Source: Paracoccaceae bacterium
GTDB taxonomy: Bacteria; Pseudomonadota; Alphaproteobacteria; Rhodobacterales; Rhodobacteraceae
NCBI GenBank assembly: GCA_017854585.1
Contig: JAFMHK010000020.1
Coordinates: 1-63,552 of the forward strand
Length of the DNA stretch: 63,552 nt
Direction: 5' to 3'
Below are positions 34,109-43,906 of this stretch, in pieces. The notes beneath the pieces are model-generated. The model did no database searches. It saw nothing but the letters and a program-made list of their open reading frames with translations, and was not told where the DNA came from. Numbering within the stretch: the stretch's first letter is position 1; each line of letters starts with the position of its first letter. Position numbers and translations under genes: made by a program.

Positions 34109-34984
34109 ATGTTCGCGCATCTTCCCCCCTTGCCATGGCTACGCGCATTCGAAGCAAGCGCAAGGCTGGGCAATTTCACCCGAGCGGCCCAAGAACTGGG
34201 GCTGACCCCATCGGCCATCAGTTACCAAGTGCGCGCGCTTGAGGCCGAGTTGGGCCAGAAGCTGTTCGAGCGGCAACGACGGATGCTGGTTCTGACACGA
34301 CCCGGGCAGACCTATCTGCCAATCGTGACCAAGGCTTTCGCTGTCATCGACACGGGCACGGCGAGCATTTTTGGCAAACGCCGTCCCGCGACCCTGACGG
34401 TGCGCTGTCTGAGTTCGTTCAACATGCTGTGGCTTGTTCCACGGATCGAGAAATTTCGCCGCCTGCACCCTGACATCAATCTCAGGCTGCTATCGACCTC
34501 ATGGTCGGAAAGTGGCGGGCGCGATCCAATCGACATCGACATTCGCTACGGCGACGGCACCTGGCCGGATGGCACCATCATCCCGCTGCGCAAAGGGCGT
34601 GTCGTGCCGGTTTGTGTGCCAGAGTTGGCCGGGCCAGTATCACAGATCCTGCAAGGCCCACTGATCGAGATTACGGGCGCGATCGACACATGGGCCCAGT
34701 TTCAGCAAGATCACGCGCCCGGCCAGCCGCTGCCCGAACCAATCTGCGTGGTCGATCAATCGCTGATCGCGCTGGAGATGGCCAAGAGCGGGCAAGGTCA
34801 TGCGCTAGTGGCGGATATCTTTGCTGCGCCCTATCTTGCACGCGGTGATTTGGTATTGGCCTGTGACGCCGCACTGCCCGAACGTCTCGGCCATCACCTT
34901 GTGCTGCGTCATGCCGGCAACAATCATCGCCCCGAAATCGTGGTTTGCGTCGCATGGCTTCTGGCCGAATCCGCCTCGCCCTGA
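34109..34984 (+). CDS. LysR-family regulator (GcvA-like)
   Basis: The 291-residue protein has an N-terminal winged helix (LRAFEASARLGNFTRAAQELGLTPSAISYQVRALE, about residues 11-45) and a periplasmic-binding-like effector domain (about 95-290). The HTH sequence is of the GcvA subgroup. It is divergent from the GMC/enolase-superfamily operon and is its likely regulator. Its 3' end overlaps that of the next, convergent LysR gene by about 61 bp. Confidence 0.88.
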   Translation: MFAHLPPLPWLRAFEASARLGNFTRAAQELGLTPSAISYQVRALEAELGQKLFERQRRMLVLTRPGQTYLPIVTKAFAVIDTGTASIFGKRRPATLTVRCLSSFNMLWLVPRIEKFRRLHPDINLRLLSTSWSESGGRDPIDIDIRYGDGTWPDGTIIPLRKGRVVPVCVPELAGPVSQILQGPLIEITGAIDTWAQFQQDHAPGQPLPEPICVVDQSLIALEMAKSGQGHALVADIFAAPYLARGDLVLACDAALPERLGHHLVLRHAGNNHRPEIVVCVAWLLAESASP

Positions 34985-35847
34985 TCACTCAGGCGCTTTG
35001 GGCCCAGAAGATGCGCCTTGAACGCCTTGAGGATACGCCGGTGTGCGCCGCGGTGGCGGTTGCGCAGGTGGACGGCGGCATAGACCGGCTGATCGATACG
35101 CGGCGCACGGGCGACGCGGCGCACCAGCCCTGCGCGTTCCAGTTCAAGCGCGGTTTCGCGCAGCACATAGGTGCTGCCGCCCAGTGCTGTCAAAAGGCCT
35201 CGGATCACCGCGTTCTGTCCGCTTGAGACGATCCCGACCGACAAGATCGGTAACAGCGCCGAATGGGTCGCGGAAAAGGCGGGGGCGTAGTTGGGCAGTA
35301 TGTAGCTGTCGGGACGCACCGCCACCAGATCATCGGCCTCGGTCGAGACCATGAGATAGCTCACTTCGCCCAGCGTTTCGAAATGCAGATCGGGATGGGG
35401 CTTGGGCGTATAGTGAATCGCCAGATCAAGCTGGCCGTCGCGGACATCGGCGCACATCTGTGCGGAATAATCGGCCTCGACGTAAAGCGCCGTATCCGGC
35501 ACCGCCCCCTGCACCGCCTTGACCCATGCCACAACCTGATCGCCCAGCAGATCGTGCTGAATGCCGATCCGCATCGCCATCGCCGCATTGCCCGTACCGC
35601 GCACGGCCAGACCGGCTGCGGTCCAGCCATTGCGCAGCGCGCGGGCATGCGGCTCGAAGCGCAGCCCTTCCGTCGTCAGCGCGGTTCCCGCGCGGCTACG
35701 TTCAAGAAGCTTGCAGCCCAGCGCCTCCTCCAGCGCGCGAACCCGGCCCGAAATGGTCGATTGCATCACCCCCAGCCGGTTGGCCGTTTGGTTGAAGCTG
35801 CGCGTCTCGCACAGGTCCAGAAACGTCTCAATCTGCTCTAGGTTCAT
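34924..35847 (-). CDS. LysR-family regulator of the demethylation operon
   Basis: The 307-residue protein has the LysR winged helix at the N-terminus (ETFLDLCETRSFNQTANRLGVMQSTISGRVRALEEALG) and an effector domain. It has a basic C-terminal tail of about 40 residues, longer than usual, that lies over the end of the convergent LysR gene. It is divergent from the two DMGDH-like genes, and an inverted repeat lies in the shared 107-bp promoter region. Confidence 0.86.
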   Translation of the reverse strand: MNLEQIETFLDLCETRSFNQTANRLGVMQSTISGRVRALEEALGCKLLERSRAGTALTTEGLRFEPHARALRNGWTAAGLAVRGTGNAAMAMRIGIQHDLLGDQVVAWVKAVQGAVPDTALYVEADYSAQMCADVRDGQLDLAIHYTPKPHPDLHFETLGEVSYLMVSTEADDLVAVRPDSYILPNYAPAFSATHSALLPILSVGIVSSGQNAVIRGLLTALGGSTYVLRETALELERAGLVRRVARAPRIDQPVYAAVHLRNRHRGAHRRILKAFKAHLLGPKRLSDQGEADSARSHATQTTISGR

Positions 35848-35857
35848 CTACGACCTC

Positions 35858-35876
35858 TAATCGGTTTTCCCGATCA
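35858..35876. promoter_or_regulatory. Inverted repeat, candidate LysR operator upstream of the DMGDH-like genes
   Basis: TAATCGG-TTTTC-CCGATCA has 7-bp arms with one mismatch (ATCGG/CCGAT perfect). It begins 11 bp upstream of the LysR start and lies about 80 bp before the first DMGDH-like gene. Confidence 0.5.
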
Positions 35877-35954
35877 ATACACATCTACACAACGAATTGA
35901 ACTACCATCATCGTGCGCGGATAGTGCTCTGGCGGTAAAAGGGAGAGGCGCGTC

Positions 35955-38402
35955 ATGTCAGAGATACCGGGACAGGCCCGCGCGGTGATCATCGGCGGCG
36001 GCGTCGTGGGTGTCTCCGCGCTTTACCATCTGGCCAAGGCGGGCTGGACCGATTGTATTCTGCTGGAAAAGAACGAGTTGACCGCAGGTTCAACATGGCA
36101 TGCGGCAGGCAATGTGCCGACATTTTCGACCTCTTGGTCGCTGATGAACATGCAACGTTATTCCACCGAGCTTTACCGCGGCCTTGGCGCGGCGGTGGAC
36201 TACCCGATGAATTACCACGTGACCGGCTCGATCCGGCTGGGTCATTCCGAAGAGAGGATGCAGGAATTCGCCCGTGCCCGCGGGATGGGGCTGCATCAGG
36301 GCATGGCGCTGGAAATTCTGACGCCCGACGAAATCAAGGGCAAATACCCGTTCATCGAAACCCACGATCTCAAGGGGGCCCTGTACGATCCCGCCGATGG
36401 CGATATCGACCCAGCACAGTTGACCCAAGCCTTGGCCAAGGGCGCGCGCGATCTGGGTGCAACTATCGCACGCTTTTGCCCCGCCACCGGCGTCAGCCGT
36501 GAGAATGACGAATGGATCGTGCATACCGAGAAGGGCGATATCCGTTGCGAGATCGTGGTGAACGCCGCAGGCTATTACGCGCAGCGCGTCGGGGAATGGT
36601 TCAAACCCTATGGCGGGCGCACCGTGCCGATGATGGTAATGAGCCATCAGTACATGATCTTCGACGAGGTGCCCGAGGTCCGGGACTGGGCCGGGCAAGC
36701 CGGACACAAGCTGCCTCTGCTGCGCGATGTCGATAGCTCCTACTACCTGAGGCAGGAAAAGACCGGCTTCAACCTTGGCCCCTATGAACGCCCCTGCCGG
36801 GCGCATTGGGCCGACCCTTCGGACCCGCTGCCCGAGGATTTCAGCTTTCAGCTTTATCCCGACGATCTGGACCGGCTGTCGTTCCAGATCGAGGATGCAA
36901 TGGCGCGTGTGCCCATTCTGGCCGAGGCCGGGCTGGCGCGTGTTATCAACGGCCCGATCCCCTATGCACCCGATGGCAACCCGTTGATCGGCCCGATGCC
37001 CGGCGTACCCAATGCCTATGAGGCTTGTGTCTTTACCTTTGGTATCGCGCAGGGCGGGGGGGCGGGCAAAGTGCTGGCCGAATGGATTACCGAGGGCGCG
37101 ACCGAGTGGGATATGTGGTCGTGCGACCCGCGCCGCTTCACCGATTATACGGATCACGACTACTGCGTGCAAAAGGGGATGGAGGTGTACGGCCATGAAT
37201 ATGGCATGCATTTCCCATGGCATCGCTGGCCTGCGGCACCCGACCGCAAGCTTTCGCCGGCCCATCACAAGGTCAAGGATCTTGGTGGCCAGATGGGCGC
37301 CTATGCGGGTTGGGAACGCGCCAACTGGTTCGCGACCCCCGGCGATGATGTATCCGAACAAGCGACCCAGACATGGAACCGCACCGGCCCATGGGAGGCG
37401 CGCATCCGCGAAGAATGCGAGGCGGTGCGCGATAATGTGGGCGTATTGGACCTTCCGGGGTTTTCACGTTTTCACCTGACCGGCGAGGCTGCTGGTGATT
37501 GGCTTTTGGGCAAGATCGCGGGCGGCCTGCCGAAACCCGGTCGCCTCAACCTTGCCTATTTCCCCGACAATCGCGGCCGGATCGTGACCGAGATGTCGGT
37601 GGCCTGCAATGGGCCGGATGATTTCACCCTGATCACGGCCGCCACCGCGCAATGGCATGACTACGAATGGCTGACGCGTGATCTTGCGCCGGGGCTGACG
37701 CTGATCGATCGCACGCGCGAGATGTCGACCCTTATTGTCACCGGCCCCGAATCTCGCGCGCTGTTCACAGCCATCGGGACAGATGCGGATTTGACGCTGC
37801 CATGGCTCAGCCATCAGCAGGCCCACGTCGCAGGCAGACCTTGCATACTGGCGCGCGTCTCATTCGCAGGTGAGCTTGGTTGGGAAATTCATGCAGAAAA
37901 CGGGCATGTTCCAACAATTTACGAGGCGGTATTGCAGCAGGGAGCGAAACCCTTCGGCATGTTCGCGCTTAATTCCTTGCGCATCGAAAAGGGCTACCGT
38001 GCATGGAAGGGCGACCTCTCGACCGACTACAGCCTTCTGCAAGGCGGACTTGATCGCTTCATCCGTTTCGACAAACCTCAGGCTTTTCCCGGCAAGGCCG
38101 CCCTTCTTTCGGAAAAGCAGGCCGGCGTGACCAAACGCTTCGTCACGCTAACCGTCGATGCAGGCAAAGCTGATGCGCCTTATATGTCGACGCTTTGGCA
38201 CGACGGCCAAGTCGTCGGCGAAACGACCTCGGGTGCTTGGGGCTACAGGGTGGGCGGCTCAATTGCCCTTGGGATGCTGCGCGCCGATCTGGCCTTCCCC
38301 GGCACCGAGATCACAATCGATATCTACGGCCAGCGATGCCGCGCCGTGGTGCAAGAAGATGGCCCGCTCTGGGATCCCGATAACAACCGATTGAGGGCCT
38401 GA
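35955..38402 (+). CDS. Dimethylglycine dehydrogenase-like FAD oxidoreductase with GcvT domain (copy A)
   Basis: The 815-residue protein has an N-terminal DAO domain (VIIGGGVVGVSALYHL), the STWHAAG motif at about residues 49-55 whose His links FAD covalently in DMGDH and SarDH, an FAO linker domain (about 375-430), and GcvT folate-binding domains (about 435-815, with FAGELGWEIH). It is expected to oxidatively demethylate dimethylglycine or a related methylamine, passing the one-carbon unit to tetrahydrofolate. GGGAGAGG precedes the ATG. It is followed 3 nt later by its paralogue. Confidence 0.88.
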   Translation: MSEIPGQARAVIIGGGVVGVSALYHLAKAGWTDCILLEKNELTAGSTWHAAGNVPTFSTSWSLMNMQRYSTELYRGLGAAVDYPMNYHVTGSIRLGHSEERMQEFARARGMGLHQGMALEILTPDEIKGKYPFIETHDLKGALYDPADGDIDPAQLTQALAKGARDLGATIARFCPATGVSRENDEWIVHTEKGDIRCEIVVNAAGYYAQRVGEWFKPYGGRTVPMMVMSHQYMIFDEVPEVRDWAGQAGHKLPLLRDVDSSYYLRQEKTGFNLGPYERPCRAHWADPSDPLPEDFSFQLYPDDLDRLSFQIEDAMARVPILAEAGLARVINGPIPYAPDGNPLIGPMPGVPNAYEACVFTFGIAQGGGAGKVLAEWITEGATEWDMWSCDPRRFTDYTDHDYCVQKGMEVYGHEYGMHFPWHRWPAAPDRKLSPAHHKVKDLGGQMGAYAGWERANWFATPGDDVSEQATQTWNRTGPWEARIREECEAVRDNVGVLDLPGFSRFHLTGEAAGDWLLGKIAGGLPKPGRLNLAYFPDNRGRIVTEMSVACNGPDDFTLITAATAQWHDYEWLTRDLAPGLTLIDRTREMSTLIVTGPESRALFTAIGTDADLTLPWLSHQQAHVAGRPCILARVSFAGELGWEIHAENGHVPTIYEAVLQQGAKPFGMFALNSLRIEKGYRAWKGDLSTDYSLLQGGLDRFIRFDKPQAFPGKAALLSEKQAGVTKRFVTLTVDAGKADAPYMSTLWHDGQVVGETTSGAWGYRVGGSIALGMLRADLAFPGTEITIDIYGQRCRAVVQEDGPLWDPDNNRLRA

Positions 38403-38405
38403 TCC

Positions 38406-40850
38406 ATGGCAATACCCCCTTCGCATACACGCGCGGTCATTATCGGCGGTGGCGTGTCTGGCTGCTCGGTCGCCTATCATCTGGCCAAGCTGGGCTGGAC
38501 CGATATCGTGCTTCTGGAACGCAAGCAGCTGACGAGTGGCACCACATGGCATGCGGCGGGGCTGGTGGGACAGCTGCGTGGCAGCCAGAACATGACGCGA
38601 TTGGCCAAATATTCCGCCGAGCTATACGTAAACCTCGAGGCCGAGACAGGCGTGGCCACAGGCATGCGCCAGGTCGGCTCCATCTCGCTGGGGCTGACAG
38701 CGGACCGGCGCGAGGAATTATTGCGCCAAGCCACGCTGGCGCGGACTTTTGGTGTCGAGGTGCAGGAAATCACGACCGCCGAAGTGCGCGCGATGTATCC
38801 TCATGTCGAGATCGGCGATGTCACCTGCGCGGTGCACCTGCCGGGCGACGGGCAATGTGACCCGGCCAATATCGCCATGGCGCTGGCCAAGGGCGCGCGG
38901 ATGAACGGCGCGCAGATCATCGAGGGGATCAAGGTAACGCGCGTGACCGATGATGGAACGCGCGTGACCGGTGTCGATTGGGACAACGGCAGCCAGACTG
39001 GCCATATCGCAGCCGATATCGTCATCAATTGCGGCGGCATGTGGGGCCGTGATCTTGCCGCAGCCTCCAAGGTCACGCTGCCATTGCATGCCTGCGAACA
39101 TTTTTACCTCGTCACCGAGCCCATTGACGGACTTGGACATTTGCCCGTGCTGCGGGTGCCCGACGAATGCGCCTATTACAAATCAGACGCAGGCAAGATG
39201 ATGCTGGGGGCGTTCGAACCACGCGCCAAGCCATGGGGCATGGGCGGCATTCCCGAGGATTTCTGTTTCGACGCCCTGCCCGAGGATTTCGCGCATTTTG
39301 AGCCGATCCTCGAGATGGCCACGAAACGCATGCCGATGTTCGAAACCGCAGGCATCCATACCTTTTTCAACGGCCCCGAAAGTTTTACCCCGGATGATCG
39401 CTATTATCTGGGCGAGGCTCCTGAACTAAACGGATACTGGGTCGCGGCGGGCTACAACTCAATCGGGATCGTGTCTTCGGGCGGCGCAGGCATGGCATTG
39501 GCTCACTGGATCACGCAAGGCGAGCCACCCTTCGATCTGTGGGAAGTAGATATCCGCCGTGCCCAACCCTTCCAGCGCAACCGCCGGTATCTGAAAGAGC
39601 GCGTGACCGAGACACTCGGCTTGCTCTACGCGGATCACTGGCCCTATCGACAAGTCGAAACCGCCCGCGACGTGCGGCGCAGCCCGATCCATGCGCATCT
39701 CAAGGCCGCCGGCGCTGTCTTTGGGGAGGTAGCAGGCTGGGAACGCGCGAACTGGTTCGCCGATGCCGACCAACCCCGCGAATACCGCTATGATTGGGGC
39801 CGTCAGAACTGGTTCGACAACCAGCGCGCCGAACACATGGCGGTGCGCGAGGGTGTGGGCCTGTTCGACATGACCAGCTTTGGCAAGATCCGGGTCGAAG
39901 GGCGCGCGGCTTGCGCTTTTCTGAACCGGGTTTGCGCCAACCAGATCGACGTGGCGCCGGGCCGGGTCGTATATACCCAGATGCTCAACTCCAAGGGCGG
40001 CATCGAAAGCGATCTGACGGTCACCCGCCTATCGGAAACCGCCTTTCTTCTGGTGGTGCCGGGTACCACGCTGCAACGCGATCTGGCGTGGCTTCGCCGC
40101 CATCAGGGCGATCATGCGATCGCCATCATCGACATGACCGCCGCAGAGGCCGTATTTTGCGTCATGGGACCCAAGGCGCGCGATCTCATGCAGGGGGTCA
40201 GCCCCGATGATCTGAGCCACAAGGGCTTTGGCTTTGGCACCGCGCGCGAGATCGAGATCGGTATGGGCTTGGCGCGCGCGCACCGTATTTCATACGTGGG
40301 TGAACTGGGGTGGGAACTTTACGTCTCCAGCGACATGGCCGCACATGTGTTTGAAGCATTGACCGATGCCGGGACCGATCATGGGCTGAAGCTGTGCGGG
40401 CTGCATGCGCTGGATAGTTGCCGCATCGAAAAAGCCTTTCGCCATTTCGGCCATGATATCACCGATGAGGACCATGTGCTTGAGGCGGGGCTTGGCTATG
40501 CCGTGAAGACGTCCAAGAACGAATTCATCGGGCGCGATGCCGTCTTGCGCAAGCAAGACGCGGGTCTGGCCCGCCGCATGGTGCAGTTCCGGCTCGAAGA
40601 TCCCGAGCCGCTTTTGTTCCATAACGAGGCGATCTTGCGCGAGGGGCGGATCGTGGGGCCGGTAACGAGTGGTAATTACGGCCATGCCTTGGGCGGTGCG
40701 ATCGGGATGGGCTATGTTCCCTGCCCCGGTGAAAGCGCTGATGAGGTGCTGGCCTCTTCGTACGAAATCGAGGTGGCAGGCGTGCGGCATAGGGCCGTGG
40801 CCTCGCTTGCACCGATGTATGACCCCGCGTCGGAGCGGGTGAAGATGTAA
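38406..40850 (+). CDS. Sarcosine/dimethylglycine dehydrogenase-like FAD oxidoreductase with GcvT domain (copy B)
   Basis: The 814-residue protein repeats the architecture of copy A: VIIGGGVSGCSVAYHL, TTWHAAGL at about residues 47-54, an FAO domain, then GcvT domains with YVGELGWELY. Its oxidase half differs clearly from copy A (CEHFYLVTEP instead of SHQYMIFDEV), so the two probably act on successive substrates such as dimethylglycine and sarcosine. Which copy does which step cannot be told from sequence. It is the second gene of the rightward operon. Confidence 0.88.
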   Translation: MAIPPSHTRAVIIGGGVSGCSVAYHLAKLGWTDIVLLERKQLTSGTTWHAAGLVGQLRGSQNMTRLAKYSAELYVNLEAETGVATGMRQVGSISLGLTADRREELLRQATLARTFGVEVQEITTAEVRAMYPHVEIGDVTCAVHLPGDGQCDPANIAMALAKGARMNGAQIIEGIKVTRVTDDGTRVTGVDWDNGSQTGHIAADIVINCGGMWGRDLAAASKVTLPLHACEHFYLVTEPIDGLGHLPVLRVPDECAYYKSDAGKMMLGAFEPRAKPWGMGGIPEDFCFDALPEDFAHFEPILEMATKRMPMFETAGIHTFFNGPESFTPDDRYYLGEAPELNGYWVAAGYNSIGIVSSGGAGMALAHWITQGEPPFDLWEVDIRRAQPFQRNRRYLKERVTETLGLLYADHWPYRQVETARDVRRSPIHAHLKAAGAVFGEVAGWERANWFADADQPREYRYDWGRQNWFDNQRAEHMAVREGVGLFDMTSFGKIRVEGRAACAFLNRVCANQIDVAPGRVVYTQMLNSKGGIESDLTVTRLSETAFLLVVPGTTLQRDLAWLRRHQGDHAIAIIDMTAAEAVFCVMGPKARDLMQGVSPDDLSHKGFGFGTAREIEIGMGLARAHRISYVGELGWELYVSSDMAAHVFEALTDAGTDHGLKLCGLHALDSCRIEKAFRHFGHDITDEDHVLEAGLGYAVKTSKNEFIGRDAVLRKQDAGLARRMVQFRLEDPEPLLFHNEAILREGRIVGPVTSGNYGHALGGAIGMGYVPCPGESADEVLASSYEIEVAGVRHRAVASLAPMYDPASERVKM

Positions 40851-40899
40851 CCGCCCCGGGCCCCTAAACCGGGTCAGGGCAACAGGAACAGGCAGTCAA

Positions 40900-42468
40900 A
40901 TGGCGGACCACGAGATGCTGGAGATTGGTGAGACATCTGAACCCACGCGCGCACGGCGTTCGGGCGGGCGCGCAGCTCGGGTGGCACTGCGCGCGGCTCC
41001 CTTGGCGGAAGACAAACGGCCCATCCGCCCCGGTATGCCGGGCGGTCAATACCGCCCGATGAGCGATGCGAGCGTCCAGAAAATTCACCAAAGTGCACTT
41101 GAGGCTTTGGAGGTGATCGGTCTGGCCGATGCGCCGCCCTCGGGGGTCGAAATCCTTACGGGTGCAGGCGCCATTTTGGGCGATGATGGACGCATCCGTT
41201 TTCCCCGCGCGCTGGTCGAAGACATGCTGACGGTCGCCGCGCGCAATATTACGCTTCATGCGCGCAACTCCAAGCATGACATGCATCTGAGCGGCACCAA
41301 TGTGCATTTCGGTACAGCCGGGGCCGCCGTACATATCGTTGACCCAGTCACACATGACTATCGCGAATCTACTGCTCAGGACCTGTATGACGGCGCGCGG
41401 TTGGTGGATAATCTGGACAATATCCACTTCTTTCAACGCACGATGGTTTGCCGCGACGTGAAGGACAATCGCGAGATGGACCTCAACACGCTCTATGCCT
41501 GCCTCGCGGGCACCAAAAAGCATGTCGGAACATCCTTCAGCGACCCCGCGCATGTCGCGGATTGCTTCGAAATGCTGCACATGGTGGCAGGCGGCGAAGA
41601 GAAATGGCTGGAACGCCCTTTCGTCAGCAATTCAAACTGCTTCGTCGTGCCCCCTATGAAATTTGCCGAGGAATCCTGCATCACCATGGAGGATTGCATC
41701 CGGCGCGGCATGCCGATGCTTTTGCTCTCGGCGGGTCAGGCAGGCGCGACCGCGCCAGCGCCCATTGCGCTGACCATCGTTCAGGCGGTGGCAGAATGTC
41801 TCGCCGGCGTGGTCTATGTCAACGCGATCCGCAAGGGCGCACCAGCGATCTTCGGCACATGGCCCTTTGTGAGCGATCTGCGCACCGGCGCGATGAGCGG
41901 CGGCTCGGCCGAACAGGCGTTGCTGACGGCAGGCTGCGCGCAGATGCACCGCTTCTACGACCTGCCGGGGGGTGCCGCGAGCGGCATTTCCGACTCCAAA
42001 TTGCCCGACATGCAGGCGGGCTGGGAACAGGGCATCACCAATGCGCTGGCTGGGCTTTCGGGCCTGAACCTGTGTTACGAGGCCGTGGGGATGCATGCGT
42101 CGCTCTTGGGCTTCTGTCTGGAAAGTCTTGTGCTGGGCGACGACCTGTTGGGCCAAGCCATGCGGCTGGTGCGCGGCATCGACGTGACCGAGGATTCCAC
42201 GTCAATCGATGCAATGAAGCAGGTCTGTCTGGGCGGCCCAGGTCATTACCTCGGCACAGAACAGACGCTGGGCCTGATGCAGACGGAATATGTCTACCCA
42301 AAGGTCGGCAACCGGATGAGCCCCAAGGAATGGGTCGAGGCAGGCAGGCCGCTGCTGCTTGACACGGCGATCCGGCGCAAGAACGCAATTTTGGCCAGCG
42401 CGGGCTGTCAGGTCTCGCCTGAGATCGACACCGCAATCCGCGCGCGCTTCAACATCTATTTCAATTGA
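40900..42468 (+). CDS. MttB-family (trimethylamine/betaine) methyltransferase, non-pyrrolysine type
   Basis: The 522-residue protein is an MttB-superfamily TIM-barrel methyltransferase, with an uninterrupted reading frame and no amber (pyrrolysine) codon. Recognisable parts include HQSALEALEVIGLADAPPSG at about residues 62-82 and FVSNSNCFVVPPMKFAE in the middle. Characterised non-pyrrolysine members demethylate glycine betaine, proline betaine or carnitine, passing methyl to a corrinoid protein. No corrinoid protein gene is visible here. Between the DMGDH-like genes and an aldehyde dehydrogenase it is a candidate for glycine betaine to dimethylglycine. It starts 49 bp after copy B. Confidence 0.85.
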   Translation: MADHEMLEIGETSEPTRARRSGGRAARVALRAAPLAEDKRPIRPGMPGGQYRPMSDASVQKIHQSALEALEVIGLADAPPSGVEILTGAGAILGDDGRIRFPRALVEDMLTVAARNITLHARNSKHDMHLSGTNVHFGTAGAAVHIVDPVTHDYRESTAQDLYDGARLVDNLDNIHFFQRTMVCRDVKDNREMDLNTLYACLAGTKKHVGTSFSDPAHVADCFEMLHMVAGGEEKWLERPFVSNSNCFVVPPMKFAEESCITMEDCIRRGMPMLLLSAGQAGATAPAPIALTIVQAVAECLAGVVYVNAIRKGAPAIFGTWPFVSDLRTGAMSGGSAEQALLTAGCAQMHRFYDLPGGAASGISDSKLPDMQAGWEQGITNALAGLSGLNLCYEAVGMHASLLGFCLESLVLGDDLLGQAMRLVRGIDVTEDSTSIDAMKQVCLGGPGHYLGTEQTLGLMQTEYVYPKVGNRMSPKEWVEAGRPLLLDTAIRRKNAILASAGCQVSPEIDTAIRARFNIYFN

Positions 42469-42478
42469 GCGTGCGGTG

Positions 42479-43906
42479 ATGTTGCACCGTCTTTCGCAGG
42501 CCTATGTCAACGGCGTATGGCAGGCTCCGCTTGGCGGCGGTTCCTTGGCCGTCGAAAACCCCGCTACGGGCGCGGTTCTTGGTCAGCTAGCCTTGGGGTC
42601 GTCAGCCGATGCCGAGCTTGCGGTGATGGCCGCGCGGACGGCCTTTGACGGGTTCTCCCGCTGGCCCGTCGCCGACCGGATCGCGCTGCTGGAAGCGATC
42701 CTTGCCCAATACTGCGCCCGCTTCGACGAAATCGCTGAAGTCATGTCGACCGAGATGGGCGCGCCCATCACCGCCGCGCGCGAGGCACAGGCATGGGCAG
42801 GGCAGATCCATCTGGAAACCACAATCGCGGCTGCACGCAATTTCACGTGGGAGGAACCCCGCGGCACCACGATGCTTATCCGTGAGGGGATCGGGGTCTG
42901 TGCACTGATCACGCCATGGAATTGGCCAATGAACCAGATCATGTGCAAGGTCGCCCCCGCCCTGGCAGCGGGTTGCACCATGGTGCTGAAACCCTCGGAA
43001 ATCGCGCCGCTTTCAGGGCTTCTGTTTGCCGAGCTTTGCGATGCTGCAGGCGTGCCTGCGGGGGTGTTCAACCTTGTCAACGGCACCGGGCCCGAGGTCG
43101 GCGCATGTCTGGCCGCACATCCACAGGTTGATATGGTGTCTTTCACCGGATCAACCCGCGCGGGCGTGGCGGTGGCGGAGGCTGCGGCCCCGACAGTCAA
43201 GCGCGTTGCGCAGGAATTGGGCGGCAAGTCCGCCAATATTATCCTTCCGGGCGCTGATCTGCTCAAAGCCGTCCATGACGGCACGTTGGCGTGTTTTGGT
43301 AATACAGGTCAAAGCTGCGACGCACCCACGCGCATGTTCGTGCCCATCGCCGGGATGGACGCAGCACTTGCGGCGGCGCGCGCCGCAGCCGAGGGCGTGA
43401 TCATTGGCGATCCAAACGACCCGAACGTGACCATGGGGCCGCTCGTGTCGCGCGCGCAATTCGACAAGGTGCAGCGGCTGATCCAGATCGGCATCGACGA
43501 GGGAGCGGCCATTGCGGCAGGCGGACCCGGGCGGCCCATCGGGCTGGATCACGGCTGGTTCGTGCGGCCCACGGTCTTCGGCCATGTCACGCCAGATATG
43601 ACAATCGCACGCGAAGAAATCTTTGGCCCCGTCCTGTCGGTGATCGGCTACGACACCGTAGAACAGGCCATCGAAATGGCTAATGACACGATCTATGGCC
43701 TTGCCGCCTATGTAAGCGGCCCGCCCGATCAGGCCAGGGCCGTCGCGCGGCGGCTACGCGCCGGACAAGTCAATATCAACGGCCCCGATTGGGACACCTT
43801 CGCCCCCTTCGGCGGCTACAAACAATCGGGCAACGGTCGCGAATATGCCGATTGGGGCATTCACGACTTCTGCGAAATCAAGGCGCTGGTGGGATACGGA
43901 TCATGA
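42479..43906 (+). CDS. NAD(P)-dependent aldehyde dehydrogenase
   Basis: The 475-residue protein has the ALDH motifs: Asn in TPWNWPMN, FTGSTRAG, the general base Glu in QELGGKSANI and the catalytic Cys in NTGQSCDAP, plus EEIFGPVLSV. It could oxidise betaine aldehyde from the nearby choline-dehydrogenase-like enzyme, or a methylamine-derived aldehyde. It starts 10 nt after the MttB gene and overlaps the next gene by 4 bp. Confidence 0.9.
   Translation: MLHRLSQAYVNGVWQAPLGGGSLAVENPATGAVLGQLALGSSADAELAVMAARTAFDGFSRWPVADRIALLEAILAQYCARFDEIAEVMSTEMGAPITAAREAQAWAGQIHLETTIAAARNFTWEEPRGTTMLIREGIGVCALITPWNWPMNQIMCKVAPALAAGCTMVLKPSEIAPLSGLLFAELCDAAGVPAGVFNLVNGTGPEVGACLAAHPQVDMVSFTGSTRAGVAVAEAAAPTVKRVAQELGGKSANIILPGADLLKAVHDGTLACFGNTGQSCDAPTRMFVPIAGMDAALAAARAAAEGVIIGDPNDPNVTMGPLVSRAQFDKVQRLIQIGIDEGAAIAAGGPGRPIGLDHGWFVRPTVFGHVTPDMTIAREEIFGPVLSVIGYDTVEQAIEMANDTIYGLAAYVSGPPDQARAVARRLRAGQVNINGPDWDTFAPFGGYKQSGNGREYADWGIHDFCEIKALVGYGS

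Noticed and set aside
36090..37361. 423-codon minus-strand frame
   Set aside because: Antisense shadow within DMGDH-like copy A.
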